Below are positions 13,686 to 25,600 of a stretch of DNA of 64,000 nt, in pieces. Both the position numbers and the translations under genes were made by a program. The notes below the pieces were generated by a model, which did not search any database, was not told the DNA's origin, and saw only the letters and a program-made list of their open reading frames with translations. This stretch comes from Apteryx mantelli (lineage: Eukaryota; Chordata; Aves; Apterygiformes; Apterygidae): positions 84,547,268-84,611,267 of the forward strand of contig NC_089981.1 of assembly GCF_036417845.1 (NCBI RefSeq), written 5' to 3'. Each line of letters starts with the position of its first letter. Position 1 is the first letter of the stretch.

Positions 13686-16600
13686 ATAATCTTTGAGAGA
13701 GAAAATGCACATGCTGCAAGGTCTCTCAGAACAGGACTGTCTCTTACAATCTAGAAAGCCTGGCAGAAGTGAGCCTCAATCATATCTGGTGCCTCTCGAT
13801 GCTTCTGTAATGCAAACTGTAATACAGTTTTACTGTCCAAACTGTAATATGGTCTTCCTGTCCAAGTTACAGAGTGAGCTATCCAGTCCTTCCCTGTTTC
13901 TTTAGGAGAGAAATATACAGATTAATGCAGACTCATTGTTCATTGCTCCATATTTTTAGGCTGCTGTTGTGAAAATGAGGTACAGTAGTAGCCAAAGCGT
14001 ATTACTCACGTGGCCTACATTTATCAGGCACAGAAAGTTCCCTGTGCTCAGCTGAAAATGTATTCTAAATCTGATAAGAAAAGCCCCCATTAAGAATCAT
14101 TTGCTTGTTTAATTTTCACTTATTGAGCTTTAATGTACCATAGCAAGTGAACTGATAGTTAGTAATAACAACAGTGCCTTAACTACACAGTCCTTGTTTT
14201 GTACTCATTAATGTTTTAGAAGAACACATAACGGCCTCTAGATACAGGAAGCTGCTGGAAAATAAAACTAACCAATCATATAAACTAAACCAAGAGCTCT
14301 AAAGAATTTTTTGTTGAACACAGAGTTCAACAAAAATGTATTCTGTTCACTGTACACACGACACCAATGGGAATAAGAGCCAGTTCAAGTTCTAAGTTAC
14401 CATTACTGGGGTAATAGTTTCAAGCTGCAAGGCACAGCTGTATAGGCCCAGCCAGACAGGCTATCACAGCAATGCTTTGATAGCATGGGGCCCTTAAGTG
14501 TCAGGATATAGAAAAGGCAGCAGTTGTTGGCTGTGAAAACAGTCTGATACAAACCAGATGGGGACTTACTTGATGGGCAACACAAAGGAAAACAATTGGC
14601 TCATTCAACAAAGTCAGGCCACTGCCCCAGAGAATTAACAGAAGACAATAACAGTCAACCCGAGTTGAGGCAAACAAGAAACAGCCATGTGGATACGGCT
14701 TAAGGAATTGTTTCTCCTCAGACTAAACATAAAGTTTTGATTTCTAATTCTTATATTCATTAATTTCAGTCTCGTTTACAAGCCCCCTCTTCCTCCAAAG
14801 TCTTCCGTATAATTCGTTTCTGTAACACCGGCCCTCACACACCTACTTAAGCAAGAGAAAAAATTATACAACAAAGAAGGCTGTATTAATCTAATGTTTC
14901 CTGAAGAATGCCAAGACCACAGACAACTTTCTGAACTGTGTCAGACCAACGTTACAGGCGCACGGCACACAATGCGTTATTGGGCACACTAACTCTGAAA
15001 CATTTGCATGAATATGGCAGTATACTTACTGATACTTTTTCATTTTAAATGAATAAAACCAAAGAGGTCACATGCTAAGTTCCTGGAGTACAAATGCCTT
15101 CCAGTTTTGTGTAGAGATCTGCAGGGTTTTTAATCTTCTTTTTTTGTCTTGGGGTTTTTTTGTTTGTTTGTTTTTTACTTTTTTTTCCACTTTTTTGGAA
15201 GCAAACTTCAGATCAGTTATGTATATAGTTTTGTTTGTTGGGCTACAGTTAAAAATCTATTAAAATAGCTATTATCAAACTGTTTTGGAATAATAATCAA
15301 GAATGGGCTATTTCTGCTGTAACTCAAAAAATCCCCAACGCATTCATTTTTAGAAGCACGCTTGCAGAAGATTATGGCCCAAAATCTTAATTGCTCTTGC
15401 TGTTTTATTACAGGAAATATAAAAGTGACATGTGCAAAGGTATTTTGATTACAAATTACTTACAGAGATTGCACAATAAGTCAGACCTCTAAGGGCCTTC
15501 TGCAATTTCACTCTCAGACTAGAAACATCTGAACTTGCCTTTCATATGCTTCAAAACACTCACCCTGGCAAGCTCTGCCCTGCAGCGATCTACATGAGCG
15601 CATGGACGGCACACACTGAAAGACAGTCCCGTACTCAGGATACTCAAGCTAGTGTATCTACAGATGCAGTGACGTGCAGATGTCCTGGAAGCCTTGTGGG
15701 CTCACATGGTCCTGGGATCAGTCAGCATCAGCCCACCACAGCACGTTCCTTGGGCTTCCTTGCTTCCAGAGGCTGCTTGTCATCAGTTCAAGGACTTCTG
15801 TGCTAGCAGTGTTGCATGATGTAAACACGTCTCAAATACATCATTTGGATCTATGTTGGGTAGACACAATGTCTGCTCTTCTCTGTAAGTGCTTCTCTTT
15901 CCAAGCAGGCTTGCAAAAAGGAGCTGAGTTAAAGACCTGAACGTATGGCTCGCCTTTAACAGCCACAGCACTGGACAGACAGAGCTAGGAAGTTTGTCCT
16001 AAAAGAAAGAAAAAGACCTACTGAATTCATGAATTAGAGAGTCAGGGTCTGTCTTCTTAACTGGTTCTAGTTTTTAGCTGTTGGGGTGCTCGAGCCTGTG
16101 AACATGGTTTTACTTGAAAAAAAGAACTAAAATGCAGCCTTGGGTGCATTCAAAAAACCACCACATACGGGAGATAGAAAAGTAAGGTTTTGCCTCGGTT
16201 TCCTGCCATAAGCACACAGAGCCAACACGCTACAAAAGCAGTTGAGCGCTGCACTCTGTCGGAGCTAAAACATCTCATCAGCAGAATCGCGAGGCGTATT
16301 TCCAACAGCACAGCCAAATTCTTAAAACCTCCAACGAAGGGGCGGGTTGTCGCATCGTAACAGGGAGGATTTTGCCTGCAGCGCTGCCATTATTCATTTT
16401 TCACATCAGATATATCAAGGTCAGAACACGGGTTTTCTACACAGCCAAAACTTTGGTTCGAGGCTCCTCACTAGGCCATTTCTAGAAGATTACAGATCTT
16501 CGGGACAGAACAGCCTTTATCAGGCCTTAATCTCTGAGCCACTCACTGTCTTAGCCTTATGTTTAAAAGCAGATGAGAGAGGAGCAAAAATCTCTTCAAA

Positions 16601-18535
16601 TCCCACGTCTGCCTGTTCAGGAAACCCCCAGTGGTTCTAGCTCTTGTACAAATGGCTTTAGACAACTTTGGTCAGACAATGCATACAGAAAGGACGGTAT
16701 CTGAAGGCCATGGGGAAGGCATGGACTGACCATCCATTAAAGTGAGGACCCGCAACAAGAAACCGTTGCTCCTCCGCTCTTCTTTTTTTAATCAGGAAGG
16801 AAGCTTCATCTTCAGAAACGAGCATCCCCTGTGCAATCTCGCTCTTCGCATGTCTCTAGGATCGGTTCCAATTACTGAAACAGGCAATGTGCACTTTGAA
16901 GAAGTTAATCATGTATTTACACTGTAACTCAAACTAGTAAATATTTCCCATTTATAATTTTGATTTACACAACAGGGCGCAATGGCAGCTGTTAAGTAAA
17001 TAAAACAATTTTCTCAAGATCTGTAATTATGGTTTTAGGAATATAAAAACAAACCAAAAAAACACAGATATTAAGCAACTGCCAGCAAATTCCAAGCTTT
17101 TTACTTCTTTTGAAGATACAATAGCCTGACAAGGGACAGAAACTGCAGCTGCCACACTGTCTTTAAACAAATACAACCCTGCCTAAGTCTTGCAATACGT
17201 ACAGTGCATAAAACCAAGCCATACTATGCAACCTTGAGATTAGTACTTTACTGTAACAACTTGAGTTAGGTTGGAGGTCAGTAGGTCAGCCCATATTAAG
17301 CCTAACCTGCCTCAACTGTATAATTTTGAGCCAAAACATAAATGTAATTCTAACAGACTCTGTGTGGCCTGAGATGCACATTTTTATTGTTTGCATATGG
17401 CTGATGATTTATTGTTTTGTATTAAAGCTACATGCCTATCTGACATTAAAAAGGAAAAGAGTGAATAGAAAGTCAAAGTTATGCCATACACAAAGAGAAA
17501 CAGTTACCTCCCTGCAGCCAAAGCATTAGGGGAAAAAACCCTGCATTTTACGGAACTGCTAAGTATTTTGTGTCATACTCAACAACTCTCTCTCAACTTG
17601 TTTAGAACTGTGCTTAAAAGCAGTTCTTGTTGCTTTAAAAGCAAAACATGTTTCAGATTAGAGAAGGAAAACAATTTCTAAATGATAATAGAGATACAAA
17701 GGTTCTAAATCTAAACTAACTTTTTCTAGGTGTACTTTTAATTTTTTTCTTCCTGAATGACAGCATTCATGACAGAAAACAGAACACAGTAGTTCACAGA
17801 CAAAACATAACCCATCTTCATCATTTACTACTGTTCCTTGCAAACAGTCACCAAAAAGTAATTTGTAACAAGTATTTCAGAGAAGAGGATTTGTTGCATT
17901 TTGCTTTCAAAATTCAGCTTTATAGACGACAAAAAGCGCTTTTAACCAAGTTTTATATTTGCACGTTATTCAATACTGTTAGAAAATGTAGTCTCATATG
18001 CAAACTGAGCAGTGAACAGGTCACACATTACAACTTTAATCTTCACTTATCAGTTTTTACCCTATTTTTAGGAAAGAATCTACTTTGGCAGACTGCATTT
18101 TCTCAAAAACAGCATGCTATCAAAGAGTAACATTACAATTATTTTATATAGTATCCCTAATTTGGAAAACATCCTAGACAGCATTTACTCTATGTTCTCT
18201 TGCCTTATTCAAAAGTTTCCTAGGCACCTAGTTAAGAAATGAGGAAAACGGGCACTGGAGACACTTATATTTCATTATATGCAGTCTTTGTATCAATGTG
18301 TTTGGAAGAAGTTGCTAGAAAAACCTGGCCTCTGTTCAACACACAAAGTAGGAGGTCTGTCGACTCCTAAAGGATCTAGGAAAACAAGTAAATAAAATAC
18401 TTAGATAACTACACCGATCACGAACAGCAAAATCATCTGTAAGTCAAGCCCTTTCACAACATAATAAGCAAAAAAGTTAAAAAAAAATAAAATGTTACTA
18501 TTTGACTGTAGACACCAATCATCTAAATATCCATC

Positions 18536-18541
18536 TTTATT
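18536..18541 (-). terminator. Candidate poly(A) signal AATAAA for TALPID3
   Basis: AATAAA on the minus strand, about 580 nt after the candidate stop. A U-rich stretch (T runs at 18,475-18,487 in the transcribed sense) follows about 50 nt later, as expected for a cleavage site. Inference from motif and spacing only. Confidence 0.45.
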
Positions 18542-18604
18542 GGCTCACTAGATTTTTTTAGTAACTTCACAACTATGTATCACCTGTGCCAGCAGTGCAA
18601 AAAC

Positions 18605-18610
18605 TTTATT
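18605..18610 (-). terminator. Alternative poly(A) signal AATAAA
   Basis: A second AATAAA on the minus strand, about 510 nt after the candidate stop. The two signals 69 nt apart could give two closely spaced 3' ends. AATAAA is common by chance in AT-rich DNA. Confidence 0.35.
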
Positions 18611-19117
18611 AAGTATTAAAAAAGGGAAAGAAACAAGGTTAATGGCTGAGAATGACAGCATCTGTAAATCCCCCACCCACTTCATAAAAGAGGTTTGGGG
18701 ACAACGATGGTCAGAATCTGTGGATTATTCATCACTCGCATTAAGCTACCTCTTCTCTTCCTGGTCATCTCTCTCCTATCAGCCATCCCACGTACAAACA
18801 GCTGGGTCCTTTCAATTTCTGGATAGTGCTTAAAAAGCTGAATTGGAGCTCTTCAAGGAGAAATAAAGCTGAAGAGTGTCCAGCTGCCTCTGCCAAGGAT
18901 GGTCACAACCAACACAGACAGGGAAAGCAGAAGCAGCTCATTCTGTTGCTTTGCTCTCAGACATGCACAAGCCCCTGAATTATAAAGGGCAACATCTGCT
19001 TTCCGTGACAACCAGAAGAGGAAAAACAAAACAAATCCAGAGTATTTTCAGGACAGAAAGCCTATTATTCCTACACATTTCTATTAGATCTACACAATTG
19101 TATTATTCCTACACATC

Positions 19118-19260
19118 CTATAATTTTGCTATAAACGTTTCTTCAGATTGAAAGGCGTGTTTGTAATACTCCTTGTCTTCATCTGTGGCCATACAGTATC
19201 TATGCAACGGGTCACCAGCATCCAAAGGCCTCAGGCTTCTTGTTCTGATACTCATGCCTT
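19118..19260 (-). CDS. TALPID3: Candidate TALPID3 terminal exon e21 with stop
   Basis: Directly after acceptor tttcttttatag, a phase-1 reading continues 47 codons to TAG (complement of 19,118-19,120). It reads GMSIRTRSLRPLDAGDPLHR, then YCMATDEDKEYYKHAFQSEE and TFIAKL. The phase agrees with the exon at 25,513. No internal donor is visible, so it would be terminal. I do not recognise this peptide; the human C-terminal tail I remember is different, and I could not find a counterpart of that tail between 19,260 and 25,512. It may be a bird-type or alternative C-terminus, or a chance open exon. Confidence 0.55.
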
Positions 19261-20075
19261 CTATAAAAGAAATACAACTTTCATATTTAAAAAAATAATG
19301 TGAGATAAGAGGCCTACTTAAATGATTGTTAATCCCAGCAAGGATGGTTATCCTAAAAGACCCTACTGTGAGTCTGTTGATTGCACTAACTCAGCAGCAG
19401 AGTCAGAAGCAGGTCTAGCTGAGAGAGCTGGAAGGGTTGTTACTAATTCCAACTTCAGCTGATATTGATGTACCAGGCTGTAGAGTGAGGAGTGGAAAAG
19501 CATCTTATCCAGCAAACGGTCTTTGAAGGCTGTAATCTCTGGTGAAGGCTGCAGCATACACCTGGATGCAGTAACTGCAACCAAATGCTGAGCTGAACAA
19601 GAAAAGGACAATGTTGTTCCTCACAACAGATCTTGCTGTAGTGACATACTGAGATGCATCATTTAGAACAACTAGGAATCTCATTTTAAATTCATTTGCT
19701 ATCACTATTAAAGAATAGGCGCATGGAAGAATAAGACCACAAAAATCTAATGCCTCTATACAACATTATGGTAGTAAAGATGACATCTAGAGGGACTTCA
19801 GACTCAAGTATATGTATATAAGTGAGTAGCAGGTTCAGGAGAGACTCCACCAATCATCTCCCATAACCTACTGGAACACAGAGGCCACAGAACAGCTAAG
19901 GACACTTGCTTTCTAGATGCACGTCAGTTCTTTCTTATTAAACCATGGGCACAGAGCTGTGGAACCACTAATTTGTGAGAAACTTCTCCCTCCAGAGAAG
20001 AACTAACTGGAAACAGCCCTTAGACTGATTAAGTATGTGGGGAGTCTCTGTCCTTAAGTGGCTTGCCCAAGCCCA

Positions 20076-20078
<3 letters not shown>

Positions 20079-20112
<34 letters not shown>

Positions 20113-20130
20113 GTGTGTGTGCGTGTGTGT
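20079..20130. repeat. GT microsatellite
   Basis: About 26 GT units with two GC interruptions. Lies about 1 kb upstream of the candidate terminal exon, in the last intron of TALPID3. Confidence 0.95.
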
Positions 20131-22264
20131 CCCATTTATACAAGCAATGGGTGCATGAAAGGGGAAAGCAGGTCAGCCTAGTCAGCTTGCTACAAAATCT
20201 GCTTTTATTCAGAGTTACTCAAGATCAGTGCCAGTGGGATCGATGCCCGTTTACAGGGTTTATTGTGTGTGTTTATTTTTTGCTCTTTACAATGAAGGCA
20301 AGAGCAATTACTGTAAGTTTGTAAAAGTGCATACAAATCATAATACACAATACAAAGCTGCTTCAGTCAGATCCTATCATGTTTATGAATCCTACACAGG
20401 CTGGGAGAAAGAAAGGCTGTGTGTTTAGGCACAATTTGGGTAGACTGGTGAGGAGTGATTTAGTGTCCAGGAGATCCTATACTGTATTTGATACTTGCTA
20501 TCAAGAACATACCCTATTTGCAATGCACAGCAACTCCAGCTCCTTCATCACCACACATTCAGAGCATGAGAATCTAACACAAGAGAAACAGCATCAAGTT
20601 CTAGCTTTGGTGCTCAGCTCCTGGCTGGATGGGCATCAAGAAAACGAGCAAAGCTGCTGTTACTTACTTATTTGAAAATCTACCCTCTTCAATAACTCTT
20701 TACACCTGGATTGTCTTACAGTAGAGGCTGATTCGCACAACTGGAGACTGGAACTTGTAGAAGATCAAAGGTAGAGTGCCAAAGCGGAAATTGCAATTTT
20801 GGACTATTATCTACATTCCAGTTGTCTCAGAGTGGATATGCAGTGGTGAGAGGTACTCTTTTCTTAATTAGAATTCTGCCTAGAATCTGTTTGGCCACTA
20901 GAGACAGAAGCTGCAAAAATAAATGGAAAAACTGTCTCAAGAGGAAATATGGAGAAATCCCCAATGCAGGAACAAGGCAGTAATGACAAATACAGCATAA
21001 CAGAACTGATATGTCTAGGAAAATCCATTCCATTATTAAGATATATTTAACTTAAAGAAGGGGAGGAAATGAGAGATTTAGGAGACTGGAGGATCATTTC
21101 CCAAAAAGGAATCTTTTGTGAATAGGTGCAAGGATGCGCACCGTGCCATGAAAGCCACAGCAGTTCCTGGTGCTCACTTCTTCCCATAACTCCAAGCAGA
21201 AGAACACACCTGGGTATGCAACAATGATTCTACACGTGACTTCACCTTACACTATGAAAAAAAATCAGTGTTTTGTTTTAAGCTTTTGCTCAAAAAAAAT
21301 TGAGATAACTCAGTGGGGAAAAAAGCAACCTTAGATATAAATGATGCTTTATAGCAGATAATTAAAACGTATGAGTCAGCAAATTCAAAGCTACTGTTCC
21401 AAATTTACTGTAACAAAGTTACATATCAACTTGCAATACTTTAAACTAGAAACTCTCAAGTGCAGCTACTGAGAATTTTATGTAGGAAAATTATGCAAAA
21501 TGTATTCTTATTATTCAGGTACGAGTTTTATAATATATGGGCTGCCATGTAATTGCAGTGGTCGCACATGCAGAAAGCAAGAGAAAAGTGTTTGAGAATT
21601 AGTGTTCCAAACCCTTCTGATCACTTATAAGCCTATGGCTACTTGTGAAAAAGGCAGAGTTTCTGTTGGAAACACAGTTTTGCATTTCCTGAATAACCAG
21701 AATGTAAAATAAATTAACTGAATTATGTCAATGAGCAGTTTGATATCATGGGGAGAGAACTATATTGGTGTCAAAATAGACCAGAAACAAGAGTTCTGAA
21801 GAAAAAAAATGAAAAAACTTATATAAACCTCTACAGGACAAACATTTGCTTGTAAAATACCACAATTATATCTAATTGATTTCATGACTTCAGTTTCCGA
21901 GATATTCCCTCAGAAAGCAGTCAAGCTCAAGGACCAACATAGGCTATACAAACTATTCCTATAGCTCAGGTTGTGGCGGTATTCTGTCTACAGTGTGAAA
22001 TAGCTCTGTTCTGCTTCACTAGCTGCAATTTCCAGTGTGGTTCGGACAGTCTTTAGCAAAAGTCTAGAGTGAGATCCAGTCCAAAAAAAGAAACAGCAGG
22101 ATATTAAAGCAAAAGTAAACTTTCAGTAAAATAGTTAAGAGTTTGACCAAAGCAATTCCAGTTCCAAGAAAAAAAATACAGACCTTTAGCCTTATCCTAA
22201 TCTTCTTCCTTCCTATTGAAGCATCTGTTAGAGATTTGCCTCATGCCACAATAGTTTAAAGGAG

Positions 22265-22285
22265 AAAAAAAAAAAAAAAAAAAAA
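22265..22285. repeat. Poly-A run (about 21 A)
   Basis: A homopolymer in the last TALPID3 intron. No retroelement body is recognised next to it. Confidence 0.9.
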
Positions 22286-23396
22286 GACTAAGAGCAATTT
22301 CTGGCTAAGGAAGAGAGACAAAAGAAATATTTAGTTATATCCATATTTTCAATATTACAATTTTCAGTACAGCATAATGTCAATGTGAGCAAAGAACAAG
22401 CTCATTTTCAGTACAAAACTGGAGCTCTGGAAACTTTGTTTTTATACAGATTGTTTTAAGGGCTTCTGCTCCCCTTATTCATTTTTTGCACAGATCATCT
22501 CCTCCCACAAGCAGTTGTGCAATCTCTCTGTGGCAACGAAGCCAATCGCTTAGTCTCCTAGCATTACTTTCTCATGTACTTATAGCTGCCTGAATATAAT
22601 TCAGTAACTGAAGATAAAAAGGAATTATTATCATTAAGCTGTGCTCTTCAGATCATATTTTGAGAGTCTGTGCTGTAGAGAAATAATTAAATGAAGATAC
22701 ATCTACCCCTTGGTTTTGAGCTGCTTGTATTAAAGTTTAAAAACACTCTGCAGTCAAGCATTGCCACCTGTTCTTTCATTTTAATTTAAGTATTTCAAAT
22801 TATGTTAATGGAAAGCTGAAAAATGCTTGCATTCTGGAAATATGTACATTCACTAACCACCACAATTATTATCATATTAAATTTATGAAGATAAATGAAA
22901 AAAATGGCATAAAGATTAAAGGGTATTATAAAGCCAGAAAAATTTCTGCATGTATATTATACGCTACAAACATATATGTTTTCAAACCACTGTCTCCGCT
23001 ATGTCTAGAGAAGGCACACATTTCAATTAATAATACATTCAGGCTTTATTTTCAGCTGTAACTTTCGGGAGACATTACCCTTTTAGGCATGATATTGTAA
23101 CAGTCCTACTGAACTTCAACTTTCATTAGAGGACATCAATCAACTTTCTTTCAGTAAAAACACATGTTCAGTGTAGACCACAAAAAAATTCTCAAACAAC
23201 AAAAGAAAGCTCTATCATATATATTTTATATTTATATTTATTTATTTGTGACCAGAGACAAAAGATGCATTTATCAATTAAATAAAAAAAAATTTTCAAA
23301 TGCAATTTTAAGTTCAAAACAATATCTCTTTTCTCCCACCACCCTGAATTCACACTTCAAGTGGTTTAATAAGCTGTACAGTTAGCTATAAGCAGT

Positions 23397-23416
23397 ACTG
23401 TATAGTTAGCTATACA
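23397..23416. repeat. Small palindrome
   Basis: CTGTATAG and CTATACAG arms around TTAG, next to a partial copy of the same words (TACAGTTAGCTATA) about 20 nt earlier. Likely local duplication. Confidence 0.7.
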
Positions 23417-23787
23417 GTAACAGTTAACTTAACCCACACATGCTTATCATGTTGCAAGTTTTCATTTTTCTTTCCAGTGATTCTTATTAATTTTTATCCT
23501 CAAATTTTCACTGATTTAAGTTGGATATGGTGAAGCTTATGTAGACAGGACCTTCTGGTTAAAACTGACAGACAGTTGTTTCCATTTCCAAACCCTTTTG
23601 ATTTTTATTGGCTCATTAAATATGTATACTATGAATGAGATTTAAATTATCCTGCTATATAAATCATCCTTTTTTTTGTTCCTCTCAAAGAGCAAAGACT
23701 ACTGCCATCTTGCGGTCAAACATTTTGGTCTGACACACAGACACCCTTGGACTGCACCCAAACACCTCCTATTACAGTACTGATCCC

Positions 23788-23812
23788 TTTTTTTTTTTTT
23801 TTTTTGGGGGGG
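23788..23812. repeat. Poly-T followed by poly-G
   Basis: About 18 T followed directly by 7 G. Simple-sequence junction in an intron. Confidence 0.9.
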
Positions 23813-25512
23813 TGGGTGTAAGAGAAAGATTCTAGAAAATAACAGATTTGAAAAAAGTTATTTTACTCCATTTCCAGCCCTCCCTAACTTCCTACTCCAT
23901 GATAGAGGCTGGAAGCGCTGTCTTGTTAAAACACAAGAGCCAAAGCTGAGGTGCAAAACATGAGCTGCAGTGCTAGGAAGAGTATCCCCAATCTGCTCCT
24001 TCTCTCTGATGCTTAATAGGAAGTGGTGGGAAGGAACTGCTCTTAACTGCTCTTAAACTTGGGAACAGGTCAATTCTGGAAGACAGCTCTGCCACATAAT
24101 TTCTTTCCTTTTTTTTGCAATTTAGAGGCCATATGCAATTTATTGGAAATTCAATTTCCTTAAACAGTTTGGATTTTCTGAGCACCAGAGGAAAAATGCA
24201 GTTCTTCCTATCAGAGAAAAATTCATTCCAATACTTCCCACCAATATTAAAAGATGGGGGCTAACTCTTAATAAAAATTAATAAATGAAGTCTTTATATA
24301 CCAACTTTAAGAACGTATGTTGATAAGTGTCCCTACAACAAAATATATACAGGCACAAACCTAAGGTTTGACACTTCTACTAATTGACACATAAAGTGAC
24401 ACTACACTTTTCTACTAATTGTGCATAGAAGATAAGTTTTACATTATTCATAACTTTCTTCTTGATATGTAAACCACGGTTTTGAAATTAGGTTCCAAGT
24501 CCCATGACCATAACATTGGCCCAGGGCTTTTCTCTCCCCTTACAAATAGCTGAAGCAAAATAGTTCCATCAAAATTATAATTCAATTAGGTTTCTTAAAA
24601 AATTAAATGGAAGAAGTTCAAAGAATTATTTTAAAAAAGGGCTTGAAGAAAGAATTTGTCTATACTTGGGTGGAGAAATGATAATTGCATATATTACAGA
24701 CGTGCAGGTTTTTAGATTCCTGTTCTTAGCACCTAATATTAAAACTGCTACATATCTCATTTACCACCTCCACAAACTTACTATCTGCTAAAACAAGCAA
24801 GTAGGGCAATAATATGCGCAAAGCTTGTTATTCCAACACTAACTTGAACTACAGTAAATACAAAATACTCTCTGCCCCTCATGCAATATCATTCATACTT
24901 TTAACAAACATTGTTAAATAATTTCTAAAAATAGCATGGCTATGCATAGATAATACATAGCGTCCTTCACAAAAGAAAACCAGCATCTGTTACACATTAG
25001 CTAGAAGCCCATCTCAAACCAAACCATTGCAACATTGGAAATGCTCTTTTCTTTCCACATTTGCACGACCTTAACTTTTTATTATCTTTCACTTCTCCTC
25101 TAGTACCCCTGCGTTTTCTCATGTGTATGAACCACTGCCATCTACCACTACATTATGAATATGTTCGCTGAACAGCTTTCTATAATGCAATTACAATTCA
25201 GTTGACTACACAACATGCATATTGTAAAGCTCTTGGCAAATAAAAGTTTAAATAAATACTTAATTGCAAAGATTCTGATGACTTATTTACAGACAGGTAC
25301 AATATCAGCTCTTTCAGTGCACCCCAGTGAGATCATAACTGTGTAAGCAGATTTACAAATGCTGTATGTACCCATTAAAATTTTGGGGAATATGGTAGTA
25401 ATAAAAACAGAATGCCAAAAATCACAGCTTTATTGTGAATGAGTATAGAACAGCACTTAAAAGTGATGTGCTTAACTGAAAGAACTGTGTTTACTTAATG
25501 ACATTGGATTAC

Positions 25513-25600
25513 CTTCTTGCTGCGTCTCTTCAGACTTAGTTCTCACATGAATAACTCGGGGTCTCACAGGCGCAACTTCTGCAACTCCTTGGCTTCCTTC
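25513..25600 (-). CDS. TALPID3: TALPID3 exon e20
   Basis: An 88-nt exon reading EGSQGVAEVAPVRPRVIHVR, then TKSEETQQE. It enters in phase 0 and leaves in phase 1. The acceptor is atgtgacatgtag and the donor is gtaatcc. The stretch VIHVRTKSEETQQ resembles a YLRVRNKSDI..QQ stretch near the human C-terminal region. It is flanked by introns of 5.0 and 6.3 kb. Confidence 0.82.

Larger units (their letters stand above)
10731..18514. other. Intergenic DNA, no gene recognised
   Basis: Includes CpG-containing patches near 12,840-12,960, 15,560-15,800 and 16,230-16,360, and a TATA-like CTATAAAAAG near 12,260 without a recognisable transcript. I see no coding exon. Confidence 0.6.
19261..25512 (-). other. 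TALPID3 last intron (6.3 kb)
   Basis: No further coding exon recognised. Holds the GT repeat, a poly-A run, a T/G run and a small palindrome at 23,397-23,416. A missed exon here cannot be excluded, since the tail encoded after it is not the human one. Confidence 0.6.
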
